Shown: piece after piece, positions 1 to 4,834 of the stretch | Position numbering within the stretch: position 1 is the first letter of the stretch | Layout of the letters: each line of letters opens with the position of its first letter | Assembly (NCBI GenBank): GCA_001515185.1 | Contig: LQHI01000037.1 | Coordinates: 1-5,954, forward strand | Reading direction: 5' to 3' | DNA length: 5,954 nt | Origin: Hadesarchaea archaeon DG-33 | Lineage (GTDB): Archaea; Hadarchaeota; Hadarchaeia; Hadarchaeales; Hadarchaeaceae | Notes under the pieces: generated by a model | What the model saw: the letters and a program-made list of their open reading frames with translations, nothing else | The model's database searches: none | What the model was told of the DNA's origin: nothing | Program-made: the position numbers and the translations under genes

Positions 1-526
1 GCAACTTTGGGCCAATGTTAATGAGATAAATTTTTTTTGCGATTTTGATTAATTGAAGCACCGCATCTAACGCGGAATTTCCACCTCCGATTACTGCAAC
101 CTCTTTATCTGCAAATAGAGGACCGTCACAAGTGGCACAATATGTAACTCCCCTATTTTTAAATTCTTCTTCTCCTTTAACGCCCAATTTTCTTGGAACT
201 CTTCCAGAAGCTATAATCGCAGTTTTTGTCGTATATTCTCCTTTATCCGTTTTCACTTTTACAATATCGCCTTCTTTACTTATTGAAGTTACACTCTCTC
301 CTTCCTTAGCTTCTACATTGAATTGCTCCAGATGTTCTCTAAATTTTTGAGCCAGAGCTGGCCCGGTAATGAACTGATAACCGACGTAATTTTTTATATC
401 GTAACTTAACGCTGCTTGCCCTCCAATGTCACGGGTAACAATCATGAAATTCATTCTTTTTCTCGCCGCATACACACTAGCGGTTATACCCGCAGGACCT
501 GCTCCAATGATAATTAGATCATACAC
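1..526 (-). CDS. trxB: Thioredoxin reductase / AhpF-like FAD disulfide reductase (3' end outside window)
   Basis: Only the first 175 codons are in the window; the gene runs off the left edge. I translated it by hand from a GTG at 526-524. Residues 1-13 (MYDLIIIGAGPAG) form the FAD-binding Rossmann motif, IGGQA at 34-38 fits the FAD domain, ASGRVPRKLGVKGE at 106-119 is the usual connector, C130 and C133 (CATC) are the redox disulfide, and GGGNSA at 147-152 begins the nicotinamide domain. This family moves electrons from a reduced donor through FAD to the CxxC pair and on to thioredoxin, glutaredoxin or peroxiredoxin. The DGPLF after CATC and the GGGNS resemble AhpF, and the HRR motif typical of NADPH-specific enzymes is replaced by NIG near 170-172, so NADPH is not assured. 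The GTG follows directly on the in-frame TAG that ends the glutaredoxin, with only a weak GGGA ahead, so translation is probably coupled. Family assignment is firm; donor and partner are inference. Confidence 0.93.
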   Translation of the reverse strand, partial: MYDLIIIGAGPAGITASVYAARKRMNFMIVTRDIGGQAALSYDIKNYVGYQFITGPALAQKFREHLEQFNVEAKEGESVTSISKEGDIVKVKTDKGEYTTKTAIIASGRVPRKLGVKGEEEFKNRGVTYCATCDGPLFADKEVAVIGGGNSALDAVLQLIKIAKKIYLINIGPKL

Positions 527-763
527 CTAGATTCCCAATTCCCGAGAAATTGCTTCCTTGTTAAACCCCAAAATTATCTTCCCTTCAATGTCAATTACGG
601 GCACTCCCATCTGGCCTGATTTTTCAATCATCTCCTTTGCCGCTTCAGAATTAGTCCCCACATCTACATCCTCAAAAGGAATATTTTTCTCCTTCAAAAA
701 TGCCTTAACCATAGCACAGTAAGGGCAAGCGGATGTGGAATAAACTTTTACCCTCTTACTCAT
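527..763 (-). CDS. Glutaredoxin-like protein, YruB/NrdH type
   Basis: A 78-residue single thioredoxin-fold protein. The dithiol motif CPYC lies at residues 13-16 after the first beta strand (RVKVYSTSA), the cis-proline loop is GVPV at 53-56 (P55), and SGQMGVPVI followed by GKIILGFN is characteristic of short archaeal and bacterial YruB-type glutaredoxins. Length is normal for the family. It should act in the cytoplasm as a dithiol carrier that reduces protein disulfides, being re-reduced either by a thioredoxin-reductase-type flavoenzyme or by a low-molecular-weight thiol. The gene directly downstream encodes such a flavoenzyme, so the pair probably works as reductase and carrier. It lies 34 nt after the SDR stop and likely shares its transcript. 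The upstream AGTGGTC is only a weak Shine-Dalgarno. Its TAG stop is in frame with the reductase that follows without spacer. Confidence 0.95.
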   Translation of the reverse strand: MSKRVKVYSTSACPYCAMVKAFLKEKNIPFEDVDVGTNSEAAKEMIEKSGQMGVPVIDIEGKIILGFNKEAISRELGI

Positions 764-797
764 AAGACCACTTCATTATCAGTTTATTCATCTTTTC

Positions 798-1556
798 TTA
801 TACGGTTAACCATCCGCCATCGACAACTAGTGTGTCTCCTGTAATGTATTCGCTCTCATCACTTGCTAAAAATGCGACTGCATTCGCGATATCCTCTGGT
901 TTACCAATTCTTCCACAAGGAATCTTTACAAGAAGTGCTGCTTTTGTCTTCTCATCTTCAAGAAAATCTTTGATCATTGGAGTTTCGATTACTCCCGGAG
1001 CAACAGCGTTTACATTAATTTTATATTTGCCCAACTCAAGGGCTAGTTCTTTCGTAATGCTAATCAAAGCTCCCTTTGTCGCACAGTAAATACTTGACAA
1101 GTCATAGCCAACGAAACCAGCGATGCTTGCAATGTTAACGATTTTCCCATAATTATTGCTTTTCATTCCTAGAATAACGTGTTTAGCACAGAGAATTGTC
1201 CCCCTCAAGTTTACCGCCAAGATTTTGTCTATCTTCGAGGTATCCATCTTGTCTAATTCTTCCTGAAAAAGAATTCCTGCATTGTTAACGAGAATATCAA
1301 TCTTCCCGAATTTTTCCTTTGTCTTTCTTACGGCCCCTATTATCTCCTCTTCGTTGGTTATGTCCAACTTCAAGGCCAAACCTTCGCCGCCAGCTCCCTC
1401 AATCTCTTTTACTACTTTCTCACAATCTTCTTTATCAAGATCTGCAACAACGACCTTTGCCCCGTCTCTTGCTAACCTCAAAGCAATTGCTTTTCCAATT
1501 CCTCTCCTTGCGCCTGTTACTATAGCAACTTTACCAGCAAGAGCATATTTGTTCAT
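798..1556 (-). CDS. Classical short-chain dehydrogenase/reductase (FabG-like)
   Basis: A 252-residue NAD(P)-dependent oxidoreductase with all classical SDR motifs: cofactor loop TGARRGIG at 14-21, D65 contacting adenine, NNAG at 91-94, and the catalytic tetrad N116, S144, Y157 and K161 (YCATK). APG at 186-188 and ITGDTLVVDGG near the C-terminus are also standard. D39 after the second beta strand (VVVADLD) is the residue that in this family favours NAD(H) over NADP(H). Homologues are often labelled 3-oxoacyl-ACP reductase or glucose/alcohol dehydrogenase, but the substrate cannot be read from the sequence, and most archaea lack a bacterial ACP fatty-acid pathway. The ATG at 1556 lacks a convincing Shine-Dalgarno, while an AT-rich box lies about 25-36 nt upstream, so the transcript may be leaderless. 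It is first of the unit SDR, glutaredoxin, flavoprotein disulfide reductase. Confidence 0.94.
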   Translation of the reverse strand: MNKYALAGKVAIVTGARRGIGKAIALRLARDGAKVVVADLDKEDCEKVVKEIEGAGGEGLALKLDITNEEEIIGAVRKTKEKFGKIDILVNNAGILFQEELDKMDTSKIDKILAVNLRGTILCAKHVILGMKSNNYGKIVNIASIAGFVGYDLSSIYCATKGALISITKELALELGKYKINVNAVAPGVIETPMIKDFLEDEKTKAALLVKIPCGRIGKPEDIANAVAFLASDESEYITGDTLVVDGGWLTV

Positions 1557-1580
1557 TTATTTTGCCTACTTGATTACTAA

Positions 1581-1592
1581 TCTTTTATTTTA
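1581..1592 (-). promoter_or_regulatory. Candidate TATA box for the SDR/glutaredoxin/reductase unit
   Basis: On the minus strand this reads TAAAATAAAAGA, centred about 31 nt before the A of the SDR ATG. Archaeal TATA boxes sit about 26 nt before the transcription start, so the RNA would begin within a few bases of the ATG, which matches the missing Shine-Dalgarno. The placement is inferred from position and composition only. Confidence 0.4.
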
Positions 1593-1603
1593 ACTCCATA
1601 CTA

Positions 1604-1614
1604 TTAAAAAATTA
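1604..1614 (-). terminator. Candidate oligo-T terminator after the aldolase gene
   Basis: A run of six T on the minus strand (bases 1606-1611) lies about 50 nt beyond the aldolase stop and just before the proposed SDR promoter. Oligo-T tracts without a strong hairpin are common archaeal terminators. A shorter run of four T lies closer to the stop, around 1633-1636. The 102-nt gap suggests separate transcripts, but partial read-through cannot be excluded. Confidence 0.35.
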
Positions 1615-1658
1615 TGTACAAACCTGCAAGAGAAAATTACAACTCTATCTCTCACAGA

Positions 1659-2462
1659 TTACTTTTTCTCGCCGCTTTTAATTTCGTCGAATAATTCCTG
1701 TGCTTCTTTCGGGGTGGCGCCTTCATGTATGATTGAACGAATCGCACGGATCATAGCTACTGGGTAATCGTGCTGCCAAACGTTTCGTCCCAAATTCACG
1801 CCTATGGCACCCTTCTGGATACCATCGTGAATAAATTCGAAGACCTCAAGCTCGGACTCTACTTTGGGTCCACCCGCCATGACTACCGGGACGGGACAAC
1901 CTCTTGTGACCTTTTCAAACCCCTCTTTACAATAGTATGTTTTTACCACGCGCGCGCCCAGCTCCGCGGCGATCCTGCAGGCCAAAGCGAGATATCGTGC
2001 CTCGCGCTTTTCCAACTCTTTGCCAACAGCCGTAACTGCCATCACTGGAATACCGTACTCTTCGCACTCGTTGACGAGATTCGATAAGTTCAACAGAGTT
2101 TCGTGCTCGCGCTCGCTGCCCACGAAGATAGAGATGGACACCGCGCTGGCGTTGAGCCGGATGGCTTCTTTCACCGAGGTGATAATTCCCTCATGAGACA
2201 GCTCCTCTTTTCTAGCCATGCTCGTGCCACCAGAGACCCTAAGAATAATCGGTTTGGTGTTCTCGGGATCTATTGACGAGCGCAATATTCCCCTTGTGAG
2301 CATGATCGCATCCGCGTAAGGGAGAAGGGGCTTAACAGTTTTGCCTGGTTCTTCTAATTTATTTGTGGGCCCTTGAAAATATCCGTGATCTATAGGCAAA
2401 AAGAGAACCTTACCATCACGTTGAATTAGTTGTGCAAGCCTGTTTTTCATTCCCCAATCCAT
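1659..2462 (-). CDS. lsrF: LsrF-like class I aldolase/thiolase (DhnA/DeoC family)
   Basis: 267 residues from the chosen ATG. The N-terminus MDWGMKNRL and the strand LPIDHGYFQGPT match the LsrF branch of DhnA-type aldolases (3-hydroxy-5-phosphonooxypentane-2,4-dione thiolase in the bacterial AI-2 pathway) better than archaeal fructose-bisphosphate aldolase. Using ATG-based numbering, the DH pair is at 25-26, the Schiff-base lysine is K174 in VVKTYY, and the phosphate-binding ends of the TIM barrel are AGG at 196-198 and GR at 225-226. TRGILRS, GSEREHE and YPVAM are further LsrF-like segments. The start at 2462 is preferred over the in-frame GTG at 2468 because AGGAGG lies 7 nt before the ATG but only 1 nt before the GTG. 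The gene follows the four-cysteine gene by 13 nt. No lsr transport or kinase gene is visible, so the in vivo substrate may be another phosphorylated ketose or hydroxy-dione. Confidence 0.92.
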   Translation of the reverse strand: MDWGMKNRLAQLIQRDGKVLFLPIDHGYFQGPTNKLEEPGKTVKPLLPYADAIMLTRGILRSSIDPENTKPIILRVSGGTSMARKEELSHEGIITSVKEAIRLNASAVSISIFVGSEREHETLLNLSNLVNECEEYGIPVMAVTAVGKELEKREARYLALACRIAAELGARVVKTYYCKEGFEKVTRGCPVPVVMAGGPKVESELEVFEFIHDGIQKGAIGVNLGRNVWQHDYPVAMIRAIRSIIHEGATPKEAQELFDEIKSGEKK

Positions 2463-2469
2463 TCTCACG

Positions 2470-2475
2470 CCTCCT
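2470..2475 (-). promoter_or_regulatory. Shine-Dalgarno that decides the aldolase start
   Basis: The minus strand reads AGGAGG here, 7 nt before the ATG at 2462 and only 1 nt before the in-frame GTG at 2468. The spacing supports the ATG and shortens the longest reading by two residues. It directly follows the TAA of the four-cysteine gene (2478-2476), so the two genes are likely coupled. Confidence 0.8.
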
Positions 2476-2688
2476 TTATTTTTCAGGTTTGACGATTAAA
2501 TACCCTTTCTCTATTAACCAGTGATGGAACCCCCAAGTGGTATGTTTACAATCTGTTTTACAAGTTTGCCTTATTTTTTCGTATTCTTCCGAACCCTCAT
2601 TTTGAGAGTTTAGCGCCAGCTGCACCGGACATCTCACGTCGTTGCAAAATTCTCGCTTTTTATACTCTGCATACCCCTCAATTGGCAT
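2476..2688 (-). CDS. Small four-cysteine protein of unknown function, upstream of the aldolase
   Basis: I do not recognise this 70-residue protein. It has four cysteines in two pairs, C15 and C20 (CNDVRC) and C43 and C47 (CKTDC), followed by H49 and H55-H56 in a Trp-rich stretch (TTWGFHHWLIEKGYLIVKPE). There is no signal peptide or membrane segment, so it is probably cytoplasmic. The paired cysteines with nearby histidines suggest a bound metal (zinc or an iron-sulfur cluster) or a disulfide switch; this is inference. The start is well supported: GGTGAG lies just upstream of the ATG. The gene ends 13 nt before the aldolase ATG and is almost certainly co-transcribed with it. In a 60-base sample it is noticeably more AT-rich (about 37% GC) than the aldolase or the ABC genes (55-60%). 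It looks like a conserved protein rather than a chance ORF. Confidence 0.78.
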   Translation of the reverse strand: MPIEGYAEYKKREFCNDVRCPVQLALNSQNEGSEEYEKIRQTCKTDCKHTTWGFHHWLIEKGYLIVKPEK

Positions 2689-2748
2689 TATCTCACCATT
2701 TTAACTTTCGACAAATTTCTTAACTTCAATGTGTTTTATCTGTATCAC

Positions 2749-2760
2749 ATATTTATTTCT
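2749..2760 (-). promoter_or_regulatory. Candidate TATA box for the four-cysteine/aldolase unit
   Basis: The minus strand reads AGAAATAAATAT, an archaeal-like TATA element about 66 nt before the ATG at 2688. Transcription would start near 2728 and leave a leader of about 40 nt carrying the GGTGAG ribosome-binding site. It sits within the 88-nt gap after the permease stop, where I see no clear terminator, so read-through from the ABC genes is also possible. Confidence 0.35.
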
Positions 2761-2776
2761 GATGAATCTCTGGGAA

Positions 2777-3529
2777 TCAAACTGACATCTTTTTGAACAA
2801 ATATGCGCCCAATAGAACCATGGCCAACGAGAAAATCCCCAAAATTGCTAAGTCAAGCCATATCGGAAACTCAGATACCCCAATGATGACTCCCCGCAAG
2901 CCGTCGACCCCGTACGCCACCGGATCTATGTAAGCGATTACCCTCAGCCACTCAGGCGCCATACCCAGTGGGAAAATTGCCCCTGATAGGAAAAAGAGTG
3001 GCATGATGAGGAAATTTATCACGAGCGGGAACGCGACTGGATCCGTTATTCTCGAAGCAATCGCTAGACCCAAACCGACGAAACCGATGGCGAGAACAAT
3101 CATGAAAAGTAAAGCCAAGAGAAACCCAGCGGGTCCAGGCATTTTCGCCCCAATCAATCCCGCGACTAAAAGCAACATTACCCCTTGAATGATCGAGGTC
3201 GTTGTCCCTCCAAATGTCCTGCCGAGCATGATGGATATCCGTGAAACTGGGGCTACGAGAATCTCCTTCAGGAACCCGAACTGCCTATCCCATAACACCG
3301 AAACCCCAGTCATCGTCGCGTTGAAAAGAATCGCCATCGCCACAATTCCTGGGGCCAAAAAATCGATGTAGTTCCCGACACCTGGAATTTGGGTGACTGC
3401 GCCTAAACCCATCCCGAGAATCGCGAGCCATAAGAAAGGCATCACGATTGTGGATATTATCCTAGCTTTGGCCCGTAGGAACCACTTCATGTCGCGGAGC
3501 CAGAGTACATAGATCGCCTGAGCACTCAC
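2777..3529 (-). CDS. ABC-2 type transporter permease (DrrB-like)
   Basis: A 250-residue integral membrane protein of the ABC-2 exporter family. Six hydrophobic segments can be placed at about 24-46, 57-79, 106-127, 135-158, 168-190 and 225-245, the standard topology. The cytoplasmic loop FGFLKEILVAPVSR (84-97) is the conserved coupling region, and MPLFFLSGAIFPLG (176-189) is the conserved fifth segment of DrrB/NodJ-like permeases. It should form the membrane channel, probably as a dimer, with the ATPase encoded just upstream. The substrate cannot be read from the sequence; relatives export drugs, lipids or glycans. The start is a GTG 4 nt after the ATPase stop, with GAGGTGAT overlapping that stop; the intervening ATG is followed almost at once by a stop in its own frame. 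Length is normal and no frameshift is seen. Confidence 0.94.
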   Translation of the reverse strand: MSAQAIYVLWLRDMKWFLRAKARIISTIVMPFLWLAILGMGLGAVTQIPGVGNYIDFLAPGIVAMAILFNATMTGVSVLWDRQFGFLKEILVAPVSRISIMLGRTFGGTTTSIIQGVMLLLVAGLIGAKMPGPAGFLLALLFMIVLAIGFVGLGLAIASRITDPVAFPLVINFLIMPLFFLSGAIFPLGMAPEWLRVIAYIDPVAYGVDGLRGVIIGVSEFPIWLDLAILGIFSLAMVLLGAYLFKKMSV

Positions 3530-3532
3530 TTC

Positions 3533-3540
3533 ATCACCTC
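3533..3540 (-). promoter_or_regulatory. Shine-Dalgarno of the permease, overlapping the ATPase stop
   Basis: The minus strand reads GAGGTGAT, a near-full match to the archaeal 16S rRNA 3' end. Its GAGG core ends 7 nt before the permease GTG, and the TGA of the ATPase lies inside it. This supports the GTG start and translational coupling of the two subunits. Confidence 0.8.
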
Positions 3541-4520
3541 ATGTGGGCTCTCACATGCGCTCGCATTTGCTCCTTTATCCCGCCCTCCTCTTCGCGGATG
3601 CCCCTGCCTGTGTAGCGAATGAAAACATCTTCCAGCGTCGGGCTCCTGCACCCCACTGAGCGCACCTTGCCCCCACGCCTCGCGACGATATCTATCATCT
3701 TTGGGACAGCCTTCTCGCCGCCCGTGACCGTGAGATACAAATAATCCCCTACTATTTTCACCTCTTTCACGTACTTCCTCCTCTGAAAGATTTCAGCGTA
3801 CTTTTTCGGCTGAGGAACTTCGAGGGAGACGATGTCGCCTTCGAGCTGATCCTTGAGCTTCTTGGGATTGTCCAACGCTATGATTCTACCGTGATCGATG
3901 ATGCCCACGCGACCACAGAGATAATCGGCTTCATCCATGTAGTGCGTCGTCAACAAGATCGTAATCTTCTCCTGTTTGTTAAGCATCTGGATGTGCTCCC
4001 AAATCTTCCTGCGCGTCTGGGGATCCAGTCCGAGGGTGGGCTCGTCCAAGAACATTATTTCCGGGTGATGCATGAAACTCCTAGCTATCTCGAGCCTCCG
4101 CTTCATCCCACTCGAGTAAGTTTCAACCAAAGCACTCGCACGGTCCTCTAACTCAACTAACTTCAAAACTTCGTCGATCCGCTTCTCCCTTAGAGTTTTA
4201 CTCATCCCGTAAACCCGCCCGTGGAAATCTAGGTTTTCCTTACCTGTGAGGCGGTTGTCAAGGGAAGGGTCTTGGAATACTATCCCTATCGACGTGCGAA
4301 CCGAATCTGGTTCTTTGTATACATCAAAACCCGCTACCTTCGCCGTACCCTCAGTTGGTGGAAGAATCGTGCAGAGCATGTGAATGAGAGTCGTCTTCCC
4401 CGCACCGTTAGGACCGAGGAGACCAAAGAGCTCGCCTTTTTCTATCTGGAGATCTACATGGTCGACCGCGGTTAAGCCATTGAATTCTCGGGTTAGACCA
4501 TTGGTAAAAATCGCTCGCAT
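3534..4520 (-). CDS. ABC transporter ATP-binding protein (DrrA-like)
   Basis: A 328-residue ATPase subunit of an ABC-2 exporter. All nucleotide-binding motifs are intact: Walker A GPNGAGKTT at 36-44, Q-loop Q83 in VFQDPS, signature YSSGMKRRLE at 135-144, Walker B IMFLDEP at 155-161 with catalytic E160, D-loop GLD at 164-166, and switch H193 in TTHYMDEAD. After the ATPase core, a C-terminal domain of about 100 residues ends in SPTLEDVFIRYTGR (293-306), as in DrrA-type exporters, followed by a basic tail ending in RAHVRAHMR. It hydrolyses ATP at the inner face of the membrane to drive the permease encoded 4 nt downstream. The ATG start has GGAG 4 nt upstream. It is divergent from the tRNA gene, with only 48 nt between the two starts. 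No lost residues or frameshift are seen. Confidence 0.96.
   Translation of the reverse strand: MRAIFTNGLTREFNGLTAVDHVDLQIEKGELFGLLGPNGAGKTTLIHMLCTILPPTEGTAKVAGFDVYKEPDSVRTSIGIVFQDPSLDNRLTGKENLDFHGRVYGMSKTLREKRIDEVLKLVELEDRASALVETYSSGMKRRLEIARSFMHHPEIMFLDEPTLGLDPQTRRKIWEHIQMLNKQEKITILLTTHYMDEADYLCGRVGIIDHGRIIALDNPKKLKDQLEGDIVSLEVPQPKKYAEIFQRRKYVKEVKIVGDYLYLTVTGGEKAVPKMIDIVARRGGKVRSVGCRSPTLEDVFIRYTGRGIREEEGGIKEQMRAHVRAHMR
3540..3557. repeat. Perfect 6-bp inverted repeat at the ATPase/permease junction
   Basis: Arms CATGTG (3540-3545) and CACATG (3552-3557) enclose a 6-nt loop. In the mRNA the hairpin would lie in the last ATPase codons and end on the first base of the permease Shine-Dalgarno. 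It may affect permease translation, or it may only reflect the repetitive RAH coding tail. Confidence 0.5.
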
Positions 4521-4568
4521 GCTACTCCAAGAAGCTTAATTCTTATTTCCACTACAAATAGTTATTGT
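4521..4568. promoter_or_regulatory. 48-nt divergent promoter region between tRNA-Gly and the ABC ATPase
   Basis: This short spacer must hold the promoters of both the plus-strand tRNA and the minus-strand ABC genes. For the tRNA, TTAATTCTTA at 4536-4545 is at about the right distance for a TATA box. For the ABC genes, AAATAAGAATTAA on the opposite strand over the same bases, or an AT-rich element around 4551-4565, are candidates. The individual boxes cannot be separated by eye, and sharing or overlap is likely. Confidence 0.35.
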
Positions 4569-4646
4569 GCGGCCGTGGTCCAGCCTGGTCTAGGACTCAG
4601 GCCCTCCAAGCCTGTAGCGCGGGTTCAAATCCCGCCGGCCGCACCA
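4569..4646 (+). tRNA. tRNA-Gly (anticodon TCC), CCA encoded
   Basis: A complete 78-nt cloverleaf. The acceptor stem GCGGCCG (4569-4575) pairs perfectly with CGGCCGC (4636-4642), followed by discriminator A4643 and an encoded CCA. The D stem is GTCC/GGAC with an 11-nt loop containing GG; the anticodon stem is CAGGC/GCCTG (4598-4602 and 4610-4614); the variable loop is 4 nt; the T stem is GCGGG/CCCGC around TTCAAAT. The 7-nt anticodon loop reads CCTCCAA, placing TCC at 4605-4607, which reads GGA and GGG glycine codons. A73 fits archaeal rather than bacterial glycine tRNA. Position 33 is C instead of the near-universal U. No intron is present. I found no second copy of the 3' end in the window, so nothing suggests use as an integration site here. 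Confidence 0.96.
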
Positions 4647-4689
4647 CAGAATTGTGAGGTGCCTTCCCATACTCATCTTTATCGGCGCG

Positions 4690-4782
4690 ATGAGATTTGG
4701 AAAATATTACAAAAACACGTTTTCATCAATCATTGGAGTAATTGGGTTAGTAACGGTGATAATGGGGCTAAGTGGGGTATAA
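4690..4782 (+). CDS. Possible 30-residue single-helix membrane peptide
   Basis: A short ORF, ATG at 4690 to TAA at 4782, encodes a basic N-terminus (MRFGKYYKNT) followed by about 20 hydrophobic residues (11-30), the profile of a one-pass membrane microprotein inserted N-in. An in-frame GTG at 4654 would extend it to 42 residues, still hydrophobic. Against it, no Shine-Dalgarno lies at a usable distance from the ATG and no promoter is clear; it could be read from transcription continuing past the tRNA. It could also be a decayed remnant of a longer membrane gene or a chance ORF. I do not recognise the sequence. Confidence 0.3.
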   Translation: MRFGKYYKNTFSSIIGVIGLVTVIMGLSGV

Positions 4783-4796
4783 TAGTGGTATAACTG

Positions 4797-4824
4797 AATT
4801 TTCTCAATGTCTAATGTGAAAATT
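4797..4824. terminator. AT-rich inverted repeat, possible bidirectional terminator
   Basis: Perfect 7-bp arms AATTTTC (4797-4803) and GAAAATT (4818-4824) enclose a 14-nt loop. It lies between the minus-strand membrane gene, which ends at 4835, and the plus-strand tRNA and mini-ORF. Its convergent position suggests termination on either strand, but the stem is weak and has no long T run. Confidence 0.3.
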
Positions 4825-4834
4825 TAATTTCGTG

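Noticed and set aside
1282..1593. 103-codon plus-strand ORF opposite the SDR
   Set aside because: It is antisense to a gene with intact catalytic motifs, is low-complexity Ser/Ala/Pro-rich, and has no ribosome-binding site or homology that I can see.
1770..2087. 105-codon plus-strand ORF opposite the aldolase
   Set aside because: It is a shadow of a clearly conserved gene and has no recognisable motif.
2463..2468. GTG at 2468 as the aldolase start
   Set aside because: The ribosome-binding site would be 1 nt away; the ATG at 2462 has the proper 7-nt spacing and matches the usual LsrF-like N-terminus.
3891..4151. 86-codon plus-strand ORF opposite the ABC ATPase
   Set aside because: It is antisense to the signature, Walker B and switch regions of an intact ATPase, whose codon pattern explains the open frame.
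4575..4793. 72-codon plus-strand ORF
   Set aside because: It starts inside the tRNA and its first third is a translation of the tRNA gene; the rest lies out of frame with the mini-ORF and shows no domain.
4569..4830. tRNA-Gly as an integration site of a mobile element
   Set aside because: There is no second copy of the tRNA 3' end, no integrase and no element genes in the window.
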